A stretch of DNA of 64,000 bases from positions 248,001 to 312,000 of the forward strand of contig JAIXMF010000008.1 of the NCBI GenBank assembly GCA_025201365.1. Direction: 5' to 3'. The notes under the pieces were generated by a model. It was not told the origin of the DNA. It saw only the letters and a program-made list of their open reading frames with translations, and did not search any database. Each line of letters begins with the position of its first letter. Within the stretch, counting starts at the first letter, position 1. Position numbers and translations under genes: made by a program. The DNA comes from Syncephalis plumigaleata. Its lineage: Eukaryota > Zoopagomycota > Zoopagomycetes > Zoopagales > Piptocephalidaceae. Of the stretch, positions 1-11,603 are shown one piece after another.

Positions 1-965
1 GGCCATGAATATACGATTGGATCTAACCGTGCAATAAGCTAAATCTTCTCTTTTGATCTATTCATTTACTAATAAACCATTTTTATTATTTTGCATAATT
101 GTGTTAACCATTTATTGCTTTACACTTGTGTACGTATTACTTGACATTGTATCATGATTAAACTAATTGCATAGCAAGGCCTATTCTCTCTTTTGTCTAT
201 TTTCTTTTTCTTAATTCGTAATACTGTCTTCTCTTCTCTTCTCTTCTCTAGTTCCCTTGTTCCAAACGTAAATAACCAAAGAGACAGTTTTTAACCCCTG
301 TCACAATTTTGATTTTTTCATTTTTTTCCACCCCCGTCCACCATATACGGAGATTTACAACTGTAACTACAACCACGTCAATACTACTGTTGTGCTAGAA
401 AATGATACATGAACAATGACAATGATATCATAAGGATAGATCGGTGTTTATAGGGTTACCTTTTTAAATGAGTAGTAATAGTAGTAATCTATCTATTATT
501 AAGCATGATACTAATACATTTATTAATTAATTGACTGGTTTACTTAATAGAATCATAGATGAACTAGCTCATTATTATACTAATATGTAATACTATATCG
601 TCATAAACATTTGTATATGTGTGTGTGTGTATTGGCCTATTCATTTACTATTTATCAAACTAACTGTCTAACTGTCTAACTGTCTTCCTATTACACTTGC
701 CCATGTAGACTGTTTTTATTGGCTCAAACTTGTATTGTTCTAACGCATTCGTTCATCGTTCATTGTGCAACCACATACATACAAATAAACAAATAAACAA
801 ACAAACAAGCAAGCAGGTAAGGCTAGTTACATCCAATGATCATCATGATTGCCCATGATATATCATCATATAGTTATTCATAATATTCATAGTATTAATT
901 GTAATGAAAAAGCGAGAGTGAGAGTGACTGGGGTTAATTACCCATTCATCGTCGTACTATAACAT

Positions 966-998
<33 letters not shown>

Positions 999-2640
999 TA
1001 TTACTAACATTTCTATATTATTAAGGTTCCTTCGTCCTTACACAATTGTATCAATAATATTTTATAATAAACTATTTAACATATACTTGTATAAGTGCTA
1101 TTTCCTCTTATCTGTACGGTTGACTGTGTTGATTTGTATTGTATGACTTGTATGATGATGATGATGATGATGATGATGATTATGATGATGGTGGTGTGTG
1201 GGTGTGGGTGTGTGCAAGATCTGCTATTTTTTGACTTTTGATTATTATCCGCACGTCCACTTTTTCATTCCTCTCTCGGTCGGTCTTTCTCTTTCTCTCT
1301 TTCCACCCTTTGCCATACCATATACAACAATAACAATACTGCCATTATTGTTAGTGGTCATTGTGGTCATTTAGTCGTGTTGTCTCTTGGTCTTTCTTGA
1401 TTACTCGTCTTACTCATTGACATACACGCATACTCTATCGCTTTGTCTCTATCTTTTTCTACTGAGTAGTGAACGACAACACACCCACACACATACGCGT
1501 GTGTATATTGGACAGTTTTTTCTAGTGTACACCTTGCGTACTTGATTGATTCGTGACTACGATTCTAACATTTGTGTGCGTGTATTTATTACTACTACTA
1601 CCACTCCTACTATTGTTTAACGAAAGAGAAGGGAAAGAAGCTACGACACGTAAAATCTCGCCTTGATTCTATTTCTTTTTATCATAGCTTCTCTAACGCT
1701 AGTTATTATTCTACTACTATTGAGTACTATACGGTAAGTTAATAAGGATAACCATGATAATGGCGCATTTATATGTTCGTGTATACTATGCTATGCTATG
1801 CTGTACACATCAATCTTATATGAACAAGTGGAGGTATGATAGTAGTAGCTAGTTAATTGACATTCTTTATTATCAAGTGTATGTGGGTACAAGTGTAAGG
1901 TGTGGTGGTAGTGGTGGTGACTATATGCCTACTTTGTTGTAATATGCTATCCACTTATTGGATTCTCGTTTCCTATGACACTGTGACTGGTACCATCGCG
2001 TCACTTGCCTATTCATTATCAAGAGCGGTCTATGACTGCTATATCCTCAATGTTATAGTTGGACTGTGTATACATGTATTTACTTGCAAGTAAATACTAG
2101 ATAAACCTATAATATAGCTATTGCTGTTTCGTATGAAATGCAATAGAAGAGTACGATACGATGAATATTATGATGTGTGCGAGAGAGAGAGTATCACTGG
2201 TAAATTTTTACATTTCGATCGGAGAAATCAGTAACTTATTTTCTTCATCTCTCTCCTCTCCTCTCCTCTCCTCTTTCTCTTTTCTTTGATATGTGTGTTG
2301 CTGTATGCGTGCATATATATGAACCATCCAAAGAACACGTGTATGTACGACGGATAAAGAGATGCCGGTTGTAACCAATCATATTAGTTTGCAATACTCG
2401 TTTCCTGAATGAACGATAATGCTGGCACTAGTGGAAGTGCCAATGGAATGAAATGAAGCTTGATTTCTACGACCATATGACGTAATGGAGTGCACTTCTC
2501 CAATGGCCTCATGTCACGTGGATTAACATGCAAGTGTCCTGTTGTTGGTTGTTCTCGTTTGTTCTCGCTTGTGGTTGTTACTAGTTGTTGTTACTAGTTG
2601 CTGTTGATATATGCACGAATACTAATCATTATTACTGCAA
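1..2640. other. Low-complexity upstream region and probable 5' leader of the DUF3020 gene
   Basis: No protein-coding gene is supported here. The stretch holds many microsatellite-like runs (CTA/ACT repeats near 967-1000, GATGAT repeats near 1153-1185, CTCTCC tracts near 2249-2275) and AT-rich DNA. A GTAAGT donor near 1735 and a TTTCTAG acceptor ending at 2661, two bases before the ATG at 2664, suggest a spliced 5' untranslated leader with a long (about 0.9 kb) intron. That leader is an inference from splice-like signals only. The 63-codon frame at 1902-2093 has no supporting feature. Confidence 0.4.
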
Positions 2641-2663
2641 TAATTTCGTGATTGTTTCTAGTT

Positions 2664-4708
2664 ATGCCTGTGGAATACACGGAACCGCAACACGCGATAT
2701 CAGTAGATAGCAGCCATAGTGGTAATACTGGTAATAATAGTAGCAACAACCATAACAACAATAACAATAACAGCAACTATTCCGTCCATTTAGCCGTTGT
2801 CAATAATTCATCCACGGGTATGCCAGCTACCGCATTCTCATCAATGTCTACTCATGCTACAGGTGCCGTTGGATCATCCATGTCCCATTCCATGACGGCA
2901 TCGCCTATGATGAATATGATGGGCTCACCAGTGTTGCAGACGTCCACGCTTAGTAAACAGCCTCAAGTGGCGGCTCAGTCGCAATACATGTACCCGCAAC
3001 TGCCAGACCCCATGCATCGATCACGCATTCTACTCGAGGCAAAGAAGCTACTACAGCATCCCATGTTACCGGATGGCGCCCTCCAATCCGCGGGTATGCT
3101 CGCCAGTCCCACCGACGACGAGATCTCACCGACTGGCAGTAGCAATGGCATGTCCATTCAAATGTCCGATCCAATGACCATGCGACGTAAATCGCGTAGT
3201 CTCGATGAAGCGCTACAGGAGATGTCGCCACAGGCCAAGGCATCCTTCACCGAGCGTATGCGTATGGAGAACCGAGAACGTAAGAAGCGATGGCGTGAAC
3301 GTAACGAAGATCGCAGTAAGTAGTCCTATTTGTTCTCTCATTACCCTTATACAATACTAATTCGCTATTAGACAAGGACAACGATCTACGTTGCCGTGTA
3401 AATAAACGAGCCAATAAGCTATTTGGACTCGAACCATCCGACCACAAGACTCGCTGGATTACCGAGGAATTCGAGCGTCGTCGTCAAAAGCGTAAAGAGA
3501 AAGAGGCACGTCGTAAGATGGGTGTGCCAAGTCTAGACACGGCAAACTCATCCGCCAACCTTAGTCCATTGACGAGTGGTCAGACCACACCTGTATCTGC
3601 TACGCATGCTGGTCTATCGTACGCCTCGGGATTCCCTTCTACATCCGGTATGAACTCACTGCACTCGTCACACTTGTCCGACTACGAGTCGGGACATGCC
3701 AATGAGTTTGGATTAGCAGCGGCCGCGGCAGCAGCAGCAGCAGCCAATGACGCCACTGCCTCTTACATGAACACTCAACTGGACCGTAAATTGCCACCGC
3801 CCTCACTGGCATCCTCTCATGCTGCAGGCGCTTTTCTATGCAACTGTCAAGGTAGCATCCATGAACCCGATTGTCGTCAGCATCATTTGTTGACGAGTGC
3901 CACGCCACATCATCCACCTGCACCTGGTGTACAGCCATCATCCCATTCTATGCATCAGCATCAGCATCAACACCAGCATCAGCAACATCAACATCAACAG
4001 CATCACTCGGGTCATCTACCATTAACACCGGCTCATTCGCATCATTCCATGTCGGCCGCCGCAGCAGCCGTGGCTCATCAATTCGGTCCCATGATGTCGC
4101 CACCACCTAGTGCTGCCATGACGGGACAAACGTCGCAGGCACATCATCCACGAGCCGATGAAGATTTCCCGATGGATGCCGTGATCACATTGATGCAACT
4201 CAACAATGGCTGGCGTACCTTGGGTGGACCGACTACCGCATCTAATCATGGCCATCCCGCGGGTGCTAGCTCCCTTGCTGCCATGTCACCGGGATCCATG
4301 ATATCAGCTCCTCTTTCCTGGCCTGGTGCCACGACATCGGCTGCAAATGCTACCGGTACATCCACCAATGCCAATATCAATGGCAATATGGTGTCAACTT
4401 CTATGCCTGTTGTTTCACATCCTGCCACTGCTGCTGTGGTAGCTGCTGCCAATGCTACAAAACAACAACAACAACAACAACAACAGCATCATCAGCATCA
4501 GCATCATCAACACCGTCATCATCCACATTTGGCTCTTAGCCCGGTAATGGCCACATCGAATCTCGCTAATCATATGGCAACTTCCAAATCCAACAACAAC
4601 AACTCGACAGAACCAATGACTCCATCATTGTCACACAGTTCTACATTATCATCTAATTCGAGTGTCAATTCCGATGTTAGTAATGAATCATCCAACTCGA
4701 ACTACTAA
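2664..4708 (+). CDS. DUF3020-domain nuclear regulator-like protein, two exons
   Basis: Exons 2664-3315 and 3372-4708 are joined by a 56-nt GTAAGT...TTAG intron with a TACTAAT branch site, giving 662 residues. I chose the ATG at 2664, just after a splice acceptor, because the frame upstream has only a TTG. A basic segment spanning the exon junction, about residues 198-250 (RENRERKKRWRERN, then NKRANKLFG), matches the fungal DUF3020 domain, which occurs in putative transcriptional regulators. The rest is low complexity: Asn/Ser-rich N terminus, an Ala run near residue 280, His/Gln runs near 360-375 and 530-545, and a Ser/Asn-rich tail. Nuclear location and a transcription role are inferred from the family; partners and targets cannot be read from the sequence. 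AATAAA-like signals follow near 5110. Confidence 0.8.
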
Positions 4709-4711
4709 AAA

Positions 4712-5221
4712 ATGCCCTCCTCCCCTATGATAGATGAACGAATCAATAAGTTGCGCGCTATTCATCTCTCTCTCCCTCCCTCTTTCTTGCTTACTTACTT
4801 ACTATGTTATATGGATTCTATTACTCTTCATATAACATCCATTACACTCGTTTCTCTCTTCTTTTACTTTGCATGTTTTTTCTCAGTGTGTCTCCATCAA
4901 TATTCATTCTTGTCGTTTACTCCTTCTCTTGATGTTGCAGTTGTTGCAGTCATGATGGTAATTGACGGGATGATCACACATCCATTAATCTCGTTATTAT
5001 TATATAGTTTTTTATTACTGTTATTGTTATTACTATGACAACACTTGGATGTTTTTATCTATTGCTTTTATTTAACAAAAAATGTTATGGTAATAATAAC
5101 AGTAGTAATAATAAATAAATGAATAGAGAAATATACGTGGAATGTTGTTGCATAAATATTGGTCGTTGTGTGCTCTATGATTGTTCATAGAACAAGAATA
5201 AAAGACAATATGAGCTGTATA
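4712..5221. other. 3' flank of the DUF3020 gene up to the inverted-repeat boundary
   Basis: The stretch is pyrimidine-rich then AT-rich, with AATAAATAAATGAATAG near 5110-5126 as a probable polyadenylation region. The 108-codon open frame at 4712-5038 is Leu/Ser-rich low-complexity translation of a CT-rich 3' untranslated region and is not annotated as a gene. Similarity to the right arm begins near 5222. Confidence 0.5.
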
Positions 5222-5289
5222 TTCAACAATGTAAGAACAGAAGGGCAAAAGTAAGCTTTATTCCTATTGACCAACAAATAATCCATGTA

Positions 5290-7639
5290 TTAAGCAGAAT
5301 TCAACGACTTGACTGCCTTTCCTAGCTTGCCAATAGCGTACGATAATTTAGTAGAAATCTGATCAAGGAATAAATCGCCTAGAATGACTTGTTAATATAC
5401 AGCATACATATGCTACGTTGCAATTGCTTACTTTGATCGCTAGCATCACGCACTTCCATAACAATTGTACGTGGATCAGTACTGCTCTTTGCACTTCGAG
5501 CAGTAGCAGCACGTAGTTTGGCCACCCATTTAGCAGTATCTATCGTAAGTGGTATTAGTTAGTGCGAGTTAATCAATAAATGGATTGATCATACTTACCC
5601 CAGTATAGTGAATCCATTTCATCAGAATAACTAATCACGAGTATGTTGGGATATGCGACATTAGGCTTGATGTTCTCGTATGGTGAATATGATCGAATAG
5701 TCTTATAATCATCCATTGATTCGGCTGGTTTACCCCATTGAGCAATATACACGCGATTGTCAGCATTTTTCTTGTCCATTGCTACGTCCAAGACATTCAA
5801 AAGTGGTACTATAATATAAATTAGCACTCATCACTATTCAATGTATGATCTTTACACTTACTGTCGATAATGGCCACCTTGGCAATATCAGGTTGTCTAT
5901 TGAGTGCAGCACCAATAATGTAGAACCGTCACTATACCTTCACTACCATTAGATTATGATTGGTATACATCTCCGATACCAACATATGGTGGCAGACATG
6001 AAATCATCAATAAAGCTTGATTATTATTGTGCATTGCTGGTTCATTGCAGTCAACTCTGGATCTTCGTTCTTCTGCTATGGGCGATTGCACAGACAAATC
6101 CACGATTGAGCAATGGTACAAGCTCTGCTTTGAAGTCAACTTCGAACATTGAAGTACCACCACCATTGCCCATTACCCAAGCAGGATTCTCACCATTCTT
6201 CTCCATTCCACGCTTGTAGGCAATGGTAATAGGAACGTTGACTTGATTCCCTTGCTATCTGGCTTGCCTTTAGCATAGATAACTCGGTAACATAATCCGA
6301 TTCATTGTAGTCGGCTATTGGATCTATATATGTCTTCGTTGCCTTCTTTGTCGCCATGTTGTAGGAATAGGTTGTTCGAGGTGTGATCAATGACGATACT
6401 CAAATGTGAGCGTATCACTGTTGTAATCGGCTACGCCTATTTACCGCTTGTATGATTTAGCTGGGAACTCGATATTATGTGACTTTGCATTAGGCTGTAT
6501 CTTCCTTCGCTGTCATAGTCGTATACGGTGACTTGCTGAGGGACTGCAACGTCATTGAAATTGCAATATGATTTCGGAAGACGGCCATACGCTATTTCAA
6601 GTCAGCGTTTTCCAGACTGGTTTATGCGCGTTTTATCATTTAGCTCGTCGATATCACATACGTATGCCGTCTTCTTCTTGGTATCCCAGATCGGTTACGA
6701 GTAAGAACTGCTTGTTCAAATGATATACCTCCAAATATGATCCAGGCGATAAATGCTTTAATAGGCACCATTTTACTTGCAGTATCACTGGTGGCATCCA
6801 AATAAAAGTATTGTGTTTTACCATCTTTTTGATATACGTTTATGAAAAAATATTGATTGCTGCTGGATTTCTTTATAATAATAAATTGTGCTTTTTGATC
6901 GGTATGAATGATGTTATCTTTATCTGCAGAAGTGCCCATAGTGTGTCGCATTAGGCGAGGACCATCTCGACTATAAGCTGTGTATAGAATGCTTTTTCCG
7001 GTGGCACTCCATTCAAACCAGAAGATAGTTCTCAACCTTGTCTGGAAGTAACTTTCCAGAAGCGAGATCCCTGAATTGCAAGCTGGATAGCCGCTTAATG
7101 GAATTGTATGCTTTAAAAACAACTATGGTATGATTGCCGTTTGGCTTTACATCAAATACGCCTCTGGATCCCTCAGGTAGTGTGTTGGTATCCAATACAA
7201 CTTCTTCGGGTGCATTCGCTTCGCCTATCTTCTTTCGATAGCAGACAGGAAATTTGGTACCAGGTTGCAGCTTAGAATAATAGCTATAGTTTCCAATATA
7301 TCGAAATAGTATTACATGAGATTGGCTTGTCGTTTTGACCAGTTCATTATAAATTTGATCCTTAAGCTGCTGATCCTTAGCGAGTACTTGTTGAGCATAG
7401 ACCTTCTCGGCATCGAGGTACTCTTTCACATCCGTACTGTTCTGGCCTTCATCCTTTATCCACTGGTAAGGATCATCGATAACCTCGCCATGGTACTTGT
7501 GCTGGAATGATTTCGTCTTGGCCACCGGTGCTTGTTCCGACTGAGCCCCTACAAGTGCGTGTAATGGTACGGCCGATCCAATAAGTACTGCAAAGTAGGC
7601 AAGTGCTACAAACTTGCTTGTATTACGATAGCAAAGCAT
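5290..7639 (-). pseudogene. Decayed prolyl-oligopeptidase-like gene (left copy)
   Basis: This is the inverted counterpart of the POP-like gene at 49671-52050. The signal peptide and the first 200 or so residues are intact from the ATG at 7639. A two-base loss near 7030 then shifts the frame, and further single-base differences from the right copy shift it again near 6690-6705, 6245 and 6280, so no continuous protein can be made. The three introns near the 3' end are still recognisable (for example around 5780-5870 and 5550-5600), and the stop at 5290-5292 and the downstream AATAAA are shared with the right copy. The losses are differences against a clean paralogue, but the window also contains base-level errors elsewhere, so some could be consensus mistakes. 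Confidence 0.75.
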
Positions 7640-8739
7640 GTCTAACAGCTAGATAATGGTTGAGGAAACGTGACGTGACGTATTGATTGTATAAACGTAA
7701 AAATGATGATATTGTAAAACGAATAAAATAAAAATGCGGCGCTTGAACCATCATCTACAGCAGACTGTCCTTGACATTATAAGAGGTTTGGAGTGGAACT
7801 GTCAAGTCTTCAACATCGTGCCATCTTCGACCATATTGACGGATAAACGTGGTCGTGATGCCTGTTATAGCAGCAATGGATTTTTTTTTCTTTTAACATT
7901 GCCGTTGCTTATTATAGCAGCAATGGATGTTTCATGTTGTATACGTACTCCTTAAGAGTACCTTTACCATTTGTTCGCATATTGATACATCGTGCTTCTC
8001 ATATATTTATTGGTCCAACCTGTAACATAAACCAGTCATTATTCCATTTATCTTACATATTTTTCTGTACCTATTGGGAAAGAAACTGTTAATGACTCAT
8101 GGTGTTTACTTGATATTTGTTCTTGTGAAATCACTAGAGCATTATTAGTGAAGCAAGAGCATGCTTGTTTTCAGGAATGTTTGAACAATGCCGTAGAAGA
8201 TGCGACTTGTACACATATCTCCTGCTTAATGATTATTATCGAGTAGTTGCTTGTTATATTCATAGCTATAGCATCATGAATGTATTCAATAAACATAGTA
8301 ATATTGAAGTAAGTTTGCATTGATAGCATAATGATAATGATGCTGAAAACAAGAACGATACGGCGAATGTATAACTAGTATGAAGTCATTAGATCAAACA
8401 TAAAGGCAAATTGTTTATTCTAGCAATAGTCAAGAATAGTTGCAATGATGATGATACAAACCTATACTTCCTCTCCAAGATGAGTGGTATTTACTGGGCT
8501 GATCTAGCAAGGTACTTATCCAACCAATGAAACGGGAAGATTGCAACAAGGAAGAAAAAGAGAAAGAAGGAAATGTATATGTGATGACATCAAAAAGCAT
8601 TGTGCATCGTACGAAAGGCGTATGATTCAAAAGTGCAAAGCGGTCAAACGTATCATAGGCATGGGGGACCTGTGCATCAGTCATCGATGCACTCCAGTCA
8701 ATCAGGCAGGTTCTAACCTCCATTAGTATGATTATTGGT
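7640..8739. other. 5' flank of the left POP-like copy, conserved in the right arm
   Basis: This segment matches 48500-49670 in inverted orientation. It contains no supported gene. A frame of about 106 codons at 8430-8750 (minus) stays open in the right arm (48470-48838, plus), but most differences change residues, the antisense frame is open as well, and no start context or homology supports it, so I treat it as noncoding. The sequence just above the ATG at 7639 should hold the POP promoter; no clear TATA box was recognised. Confidence 0.4.
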
Positions 8740-8950
8740 ACTAATTGCAATCAATCACGGCATGTCATCGAATGATCCACAATTATATGGACGTGCCAAT
8801 GGAACATGAACATACTCGATGGTATCTATAATACGATATGACATTCATCCTATTCATATGACCATCGTTCAAGTATCATTCCCTCACACACATACGCGTT
8901 TACTACATGTAAATCAAATGATATACGCTTGACATTGTCATTCTAATGTA
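8740..8950 (-). repeat. Short dispersed repeat, copy 1
   Basis: This is a member of a roughly 200-350-bp repeat family also found at 15500-15760, 48390-48500, 52120-52450 and 59160-59465. Shared signposts are the stretch with TACATGTAGT, the GTGTGTGTGAGGGAA motif, CATATGATTGTGGGATCATT (here slightly altered) and CGATGACATG. Copies lie at the joints between the POP and micro-exon modules of both arms. No terminal inverted repeats, target duplications or coding capacity were seen. Confidence 0.7.
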
Positions 8951-9330
8951 TGCATGTTCAACAATGTAAGAATAGAATATCAAAAGTAAGCTTTATTCCT
9001 ATTGATCAATCAATAGTCCATGTATTAAGCAGAATTCAACGGCTTGACTGCCTTTCCTAGCTTGCCAATAGCATACGATAATGTAACGGCATTTTGATCA
9101 AGGTATAAATCATCTAGAATGGCTTGTTAATATACAGCATACATATGCTACGTTGCAATTGCTTACCATGTTCCATATCATCTCATTCCAGCATAACAAT
9201 TGTACGTGGATCAATGCTGCTCTTTGCATTTCAAGCACCATCTATCGTAAATGGCATTAGTCTGTACGAATTAATCAATAGACCGATTGACCATTCATAC
9301 TTGTCCATTCCTCGTATATCATCAGTCAAT
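8950..9330 (-). pseudogene. 3' fragment of the POP-like gene, left arm
   Basis: The sequence repeats the last exon, the last intron, part of the exon before it and the polyadenylation region of the POP-like gene. The end reading KPLNSA-stop lies at about 9029-9045 on the minus strand, and AATAAAGCTT-like sequence follows. Upstream exons are missing, so it is a truncated remnant. The matching fragment in the right arm is at 58850-59095, and both sit about 0.7-1 kb downstream of a micro-exon gene. This suggests that an older POP copy was disrupted before the arms separated. Confidence 0.75.
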
Positions 9331-9975
9331 ACAATAATGATTAAGGATTGATGTTGATACTAGTGTATACATGTACTCGTGCATAATGAATAAACTGCTA
9401 TCAATAATGCTGATTAGTGTTGTCTACACAATCATCCTAACACTAGTGTACACCAATGTGGTAGATGCATGCGATGTGCAGAAGAACGTCTAGATCCAAT
9501 TGTTAATGGTGCCATGATGTGCTATTGAAGAATACGTATCCGTTGCAATTACCTCTCTCTTTCTCTCTCTTCCCTCTTTCACATTTGACTACGTCCTCCA
9601 TATTCACTTGTATGTGTATCGAATCGTGTTGCCACCACTCCCATTGATCGCTGTTGTCATCACTCCCTTCCATGCTGTTGTATCGTTTAAGCATTAAAGT
9701 ATAGAAACGTAGACGTTGTCTTTGTTCCTAGCATTACAGCAACACTAGATATAGTTATGACAGGTTGTAATCCAAGTGTAATAACAACGTGTAGGAAGCA
9801 TAGTTCTAAGGATACTGACATATGTGATGAAATAGCACTCGTGTAATCAATATTCGACGACCTCACTCGATATAAAATGCTCATTCATGGCATACGATAA
9901 GTAATAAGCATAGCTGGAGTAGAAGAAAGAATCGGACGATGAATAGAGTAGAAGAATGCCTTATAGCATTACATA
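9331..9975. other. Region downstream of the left micro-exon gene
   Basis: This is homologous to 58140-58850 in the right arm. It contains CT-rich tracts and a 65-codon frame (9687-9884, minus) that is also open in the right arm (58232-58429). Comparing the two copies I count five residue-changing and two silent differences, which fits neutral drift better than a conserved protein. No gene is called. Confidence 0.4.
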
Positions 9976-9981
9976 TTTATT
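9976..9981 (-). terminator. Polyadenylation signal AATAAA of the left micro-exon gene
   Basis: AATAAA on the minus strand lies in a segment that matches the signal at 58135-58140 downstream of the right gene, about 255 bases beyond the predicted stop and after the last acceptor. Conservation in both arms supports it as the transcript end signal. Confidence 0.6.
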
Positions 9982-10232
9982 CAATCAATGAACCAGCCAT
10001 TAGTTGATAGTTATGTAATAGGACCATGGATGAATAGACGGAAGGGACTTGTAGATATACTTGTAGTTGTTGTACCAAGGAATAATGACTTGAATAGCAT
10101 GGACACAAAAGGGTCTTGCACTAATACATTCTTGACTTGAATACCTATAATATCTACTTGATGATGTCCTTGTCTTGTCCTATAATTATAATGGATTAGT
10201 ATAGGTATGATTACTGTGGATTATTGCCTTAC

Positions 10233-11603
10233 TGCTTAATGTTTCTTTCTGTAAAATAGAATAGTTCATATTGTCATTAATGCCTCATGCCTTATAAGAG
10301 TTGCATTAACTTACGGCTTATTATTCGTAAACATACATAAACATGTGGTATATTATGATTAGTATCTTATATCTTATAATGCTTGTGTTAACTTACTTGC
10401 TATTATTCGTAAATATACGTGGATCGAATGACGCATGTGATTAGCACGTCATCGATTACAATAATAATGTCAACTTACGACCTGTGTATACACGAATACA
10501 TGTTGATCGAGTGACATATGCAATTAGTATCTCATAGGGTGCAGTGAATGCGGTAACTTACGGGCTGTTATTCGTAAGGATGCATGAATCAAGTGACACA
10601 TGTGATTAGTATCTTATAGGTGATTATCAAGATGGTAACTTACGCCCTGTTTACATAAGAATACGTGTTGATCAAGCGGCATACGTGATTAGTATCTCGT
10701 TCATTATGGTAAGAATAACGACTTACGATCTATTATACACAAACATATGTGATTAGTACAGCGTGCATTACAATAATAATATCAACTTACAGGCTGTTAT
10801 TCGCAAGCATACGTGGATCGTGTGACATATTACAGTTAATATTTCACGCATTACAACAATAGCAGTGTTAACTTACGTCCTATTTATACAGGAACATACA
10901 TGGATCATGTGCCATATTGTGATTAATATCTCATAGGTTGCAATGATAAGTTAACTTACGGACTATCATACACAAACATATGTAATTAGTATAGCGTATA
11001 TTGTAATAATGATGTCAACTTACAGGCTGTTATTCGCAAGCATACGTGGACCAAGCGTCATATTACAGTTAATATTCCACGCATTACATCAATAGCAGCA
11101 TTAACTTACGCTCTATTTATACACAAGCATAGGGTGAGTCGAATGCCATATTATGGTTAGTATTTTATAGGTTACAAACAGAATGGTAACTTACAATCTG
11201 TTATACAAAAGCATACGTGGATAGAGCGCGGCATTATGATTAGTACATCCTACCCTATAATAATCAGACTGCTCACTTACCCACTGGTATACACAGGCAT
11301 ACGTGGACCGAGTGGCATATGTAATTAGTACTTTATCGGTTACACTAGCAGTGTTAACTTACGCCCTATTTATACACGAATGCGTGGTGATCGAATGCCG
11401 TATGCAATTAGTATCTCATAAGTTACAAACAGAACGATAACTTACGGGCTGTTATACACAAACATACGGCATATTGTTATTAGCATGACGAACATTACAA
11501 TAATAAAGTAAGCTTACAGGTGTCTATAGGTAAGCATACGTGTACCGAGTGGCATATCGTGATTAGTGCCCCATAGACTACAAATAGAATGATAACTTAC
11601 GCC
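10233..11603 (-). other. Micro-exon map, left gene, exons 31 to 48
   Basis: Lowest coordinate and minus-strand sequence. 31: 11601 GGC; 32: 11518 ACACCT; 33: 11446 CCC; 34: 11363 GGC; 35: 11281 TGG; 36: 11195 ATT; 37: 11110 AGC; 38: 11024 CCT; 39: 10960 TCC; 40: 10877 GAC; 41: 10791 CCT; 42: 10727 ATC; 43: 10644 GGC; 44: 10562 CCC; 45: 10479 GTC; 46: 10397 CAA; 47: 10315 CC; 48: 10233-10248 (16 nt, with the TAA stop). Exons 37-39, 40-42 and 43-45 are a 233-bp module present three times in tandem, each with a central Pro codon. If the 2-nt exon 47 is skipped, the frame instead runs through exon 48 into the last exon and stops at the TAG near 10150. Confidence 0.75.

Noticed and set aside
4712-5038. 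A 108-codon open frame after the DUF3020 gene
   Set aside because: It is a translation of CT-rich 3' untranslated DNA, with long Leu/Ser runs and no domain.
8430-8750. A 106-codon frame also open in the right arm (48470-48838)
   Set aside because: Differences between copies are mostly residue-changing, the antisense frame is equally open, and no homology or start context was seen. Open status is explained by recent duplication.
9687-9884. A 65-codon frame conserved downstream of both micro-exon genes (also 58232-58429)
   Set aside because: I count five replacement and two silent differences between copies, consistent with neutral drift. It lies beyond the polyadenylation signal of the micro-exon gene.
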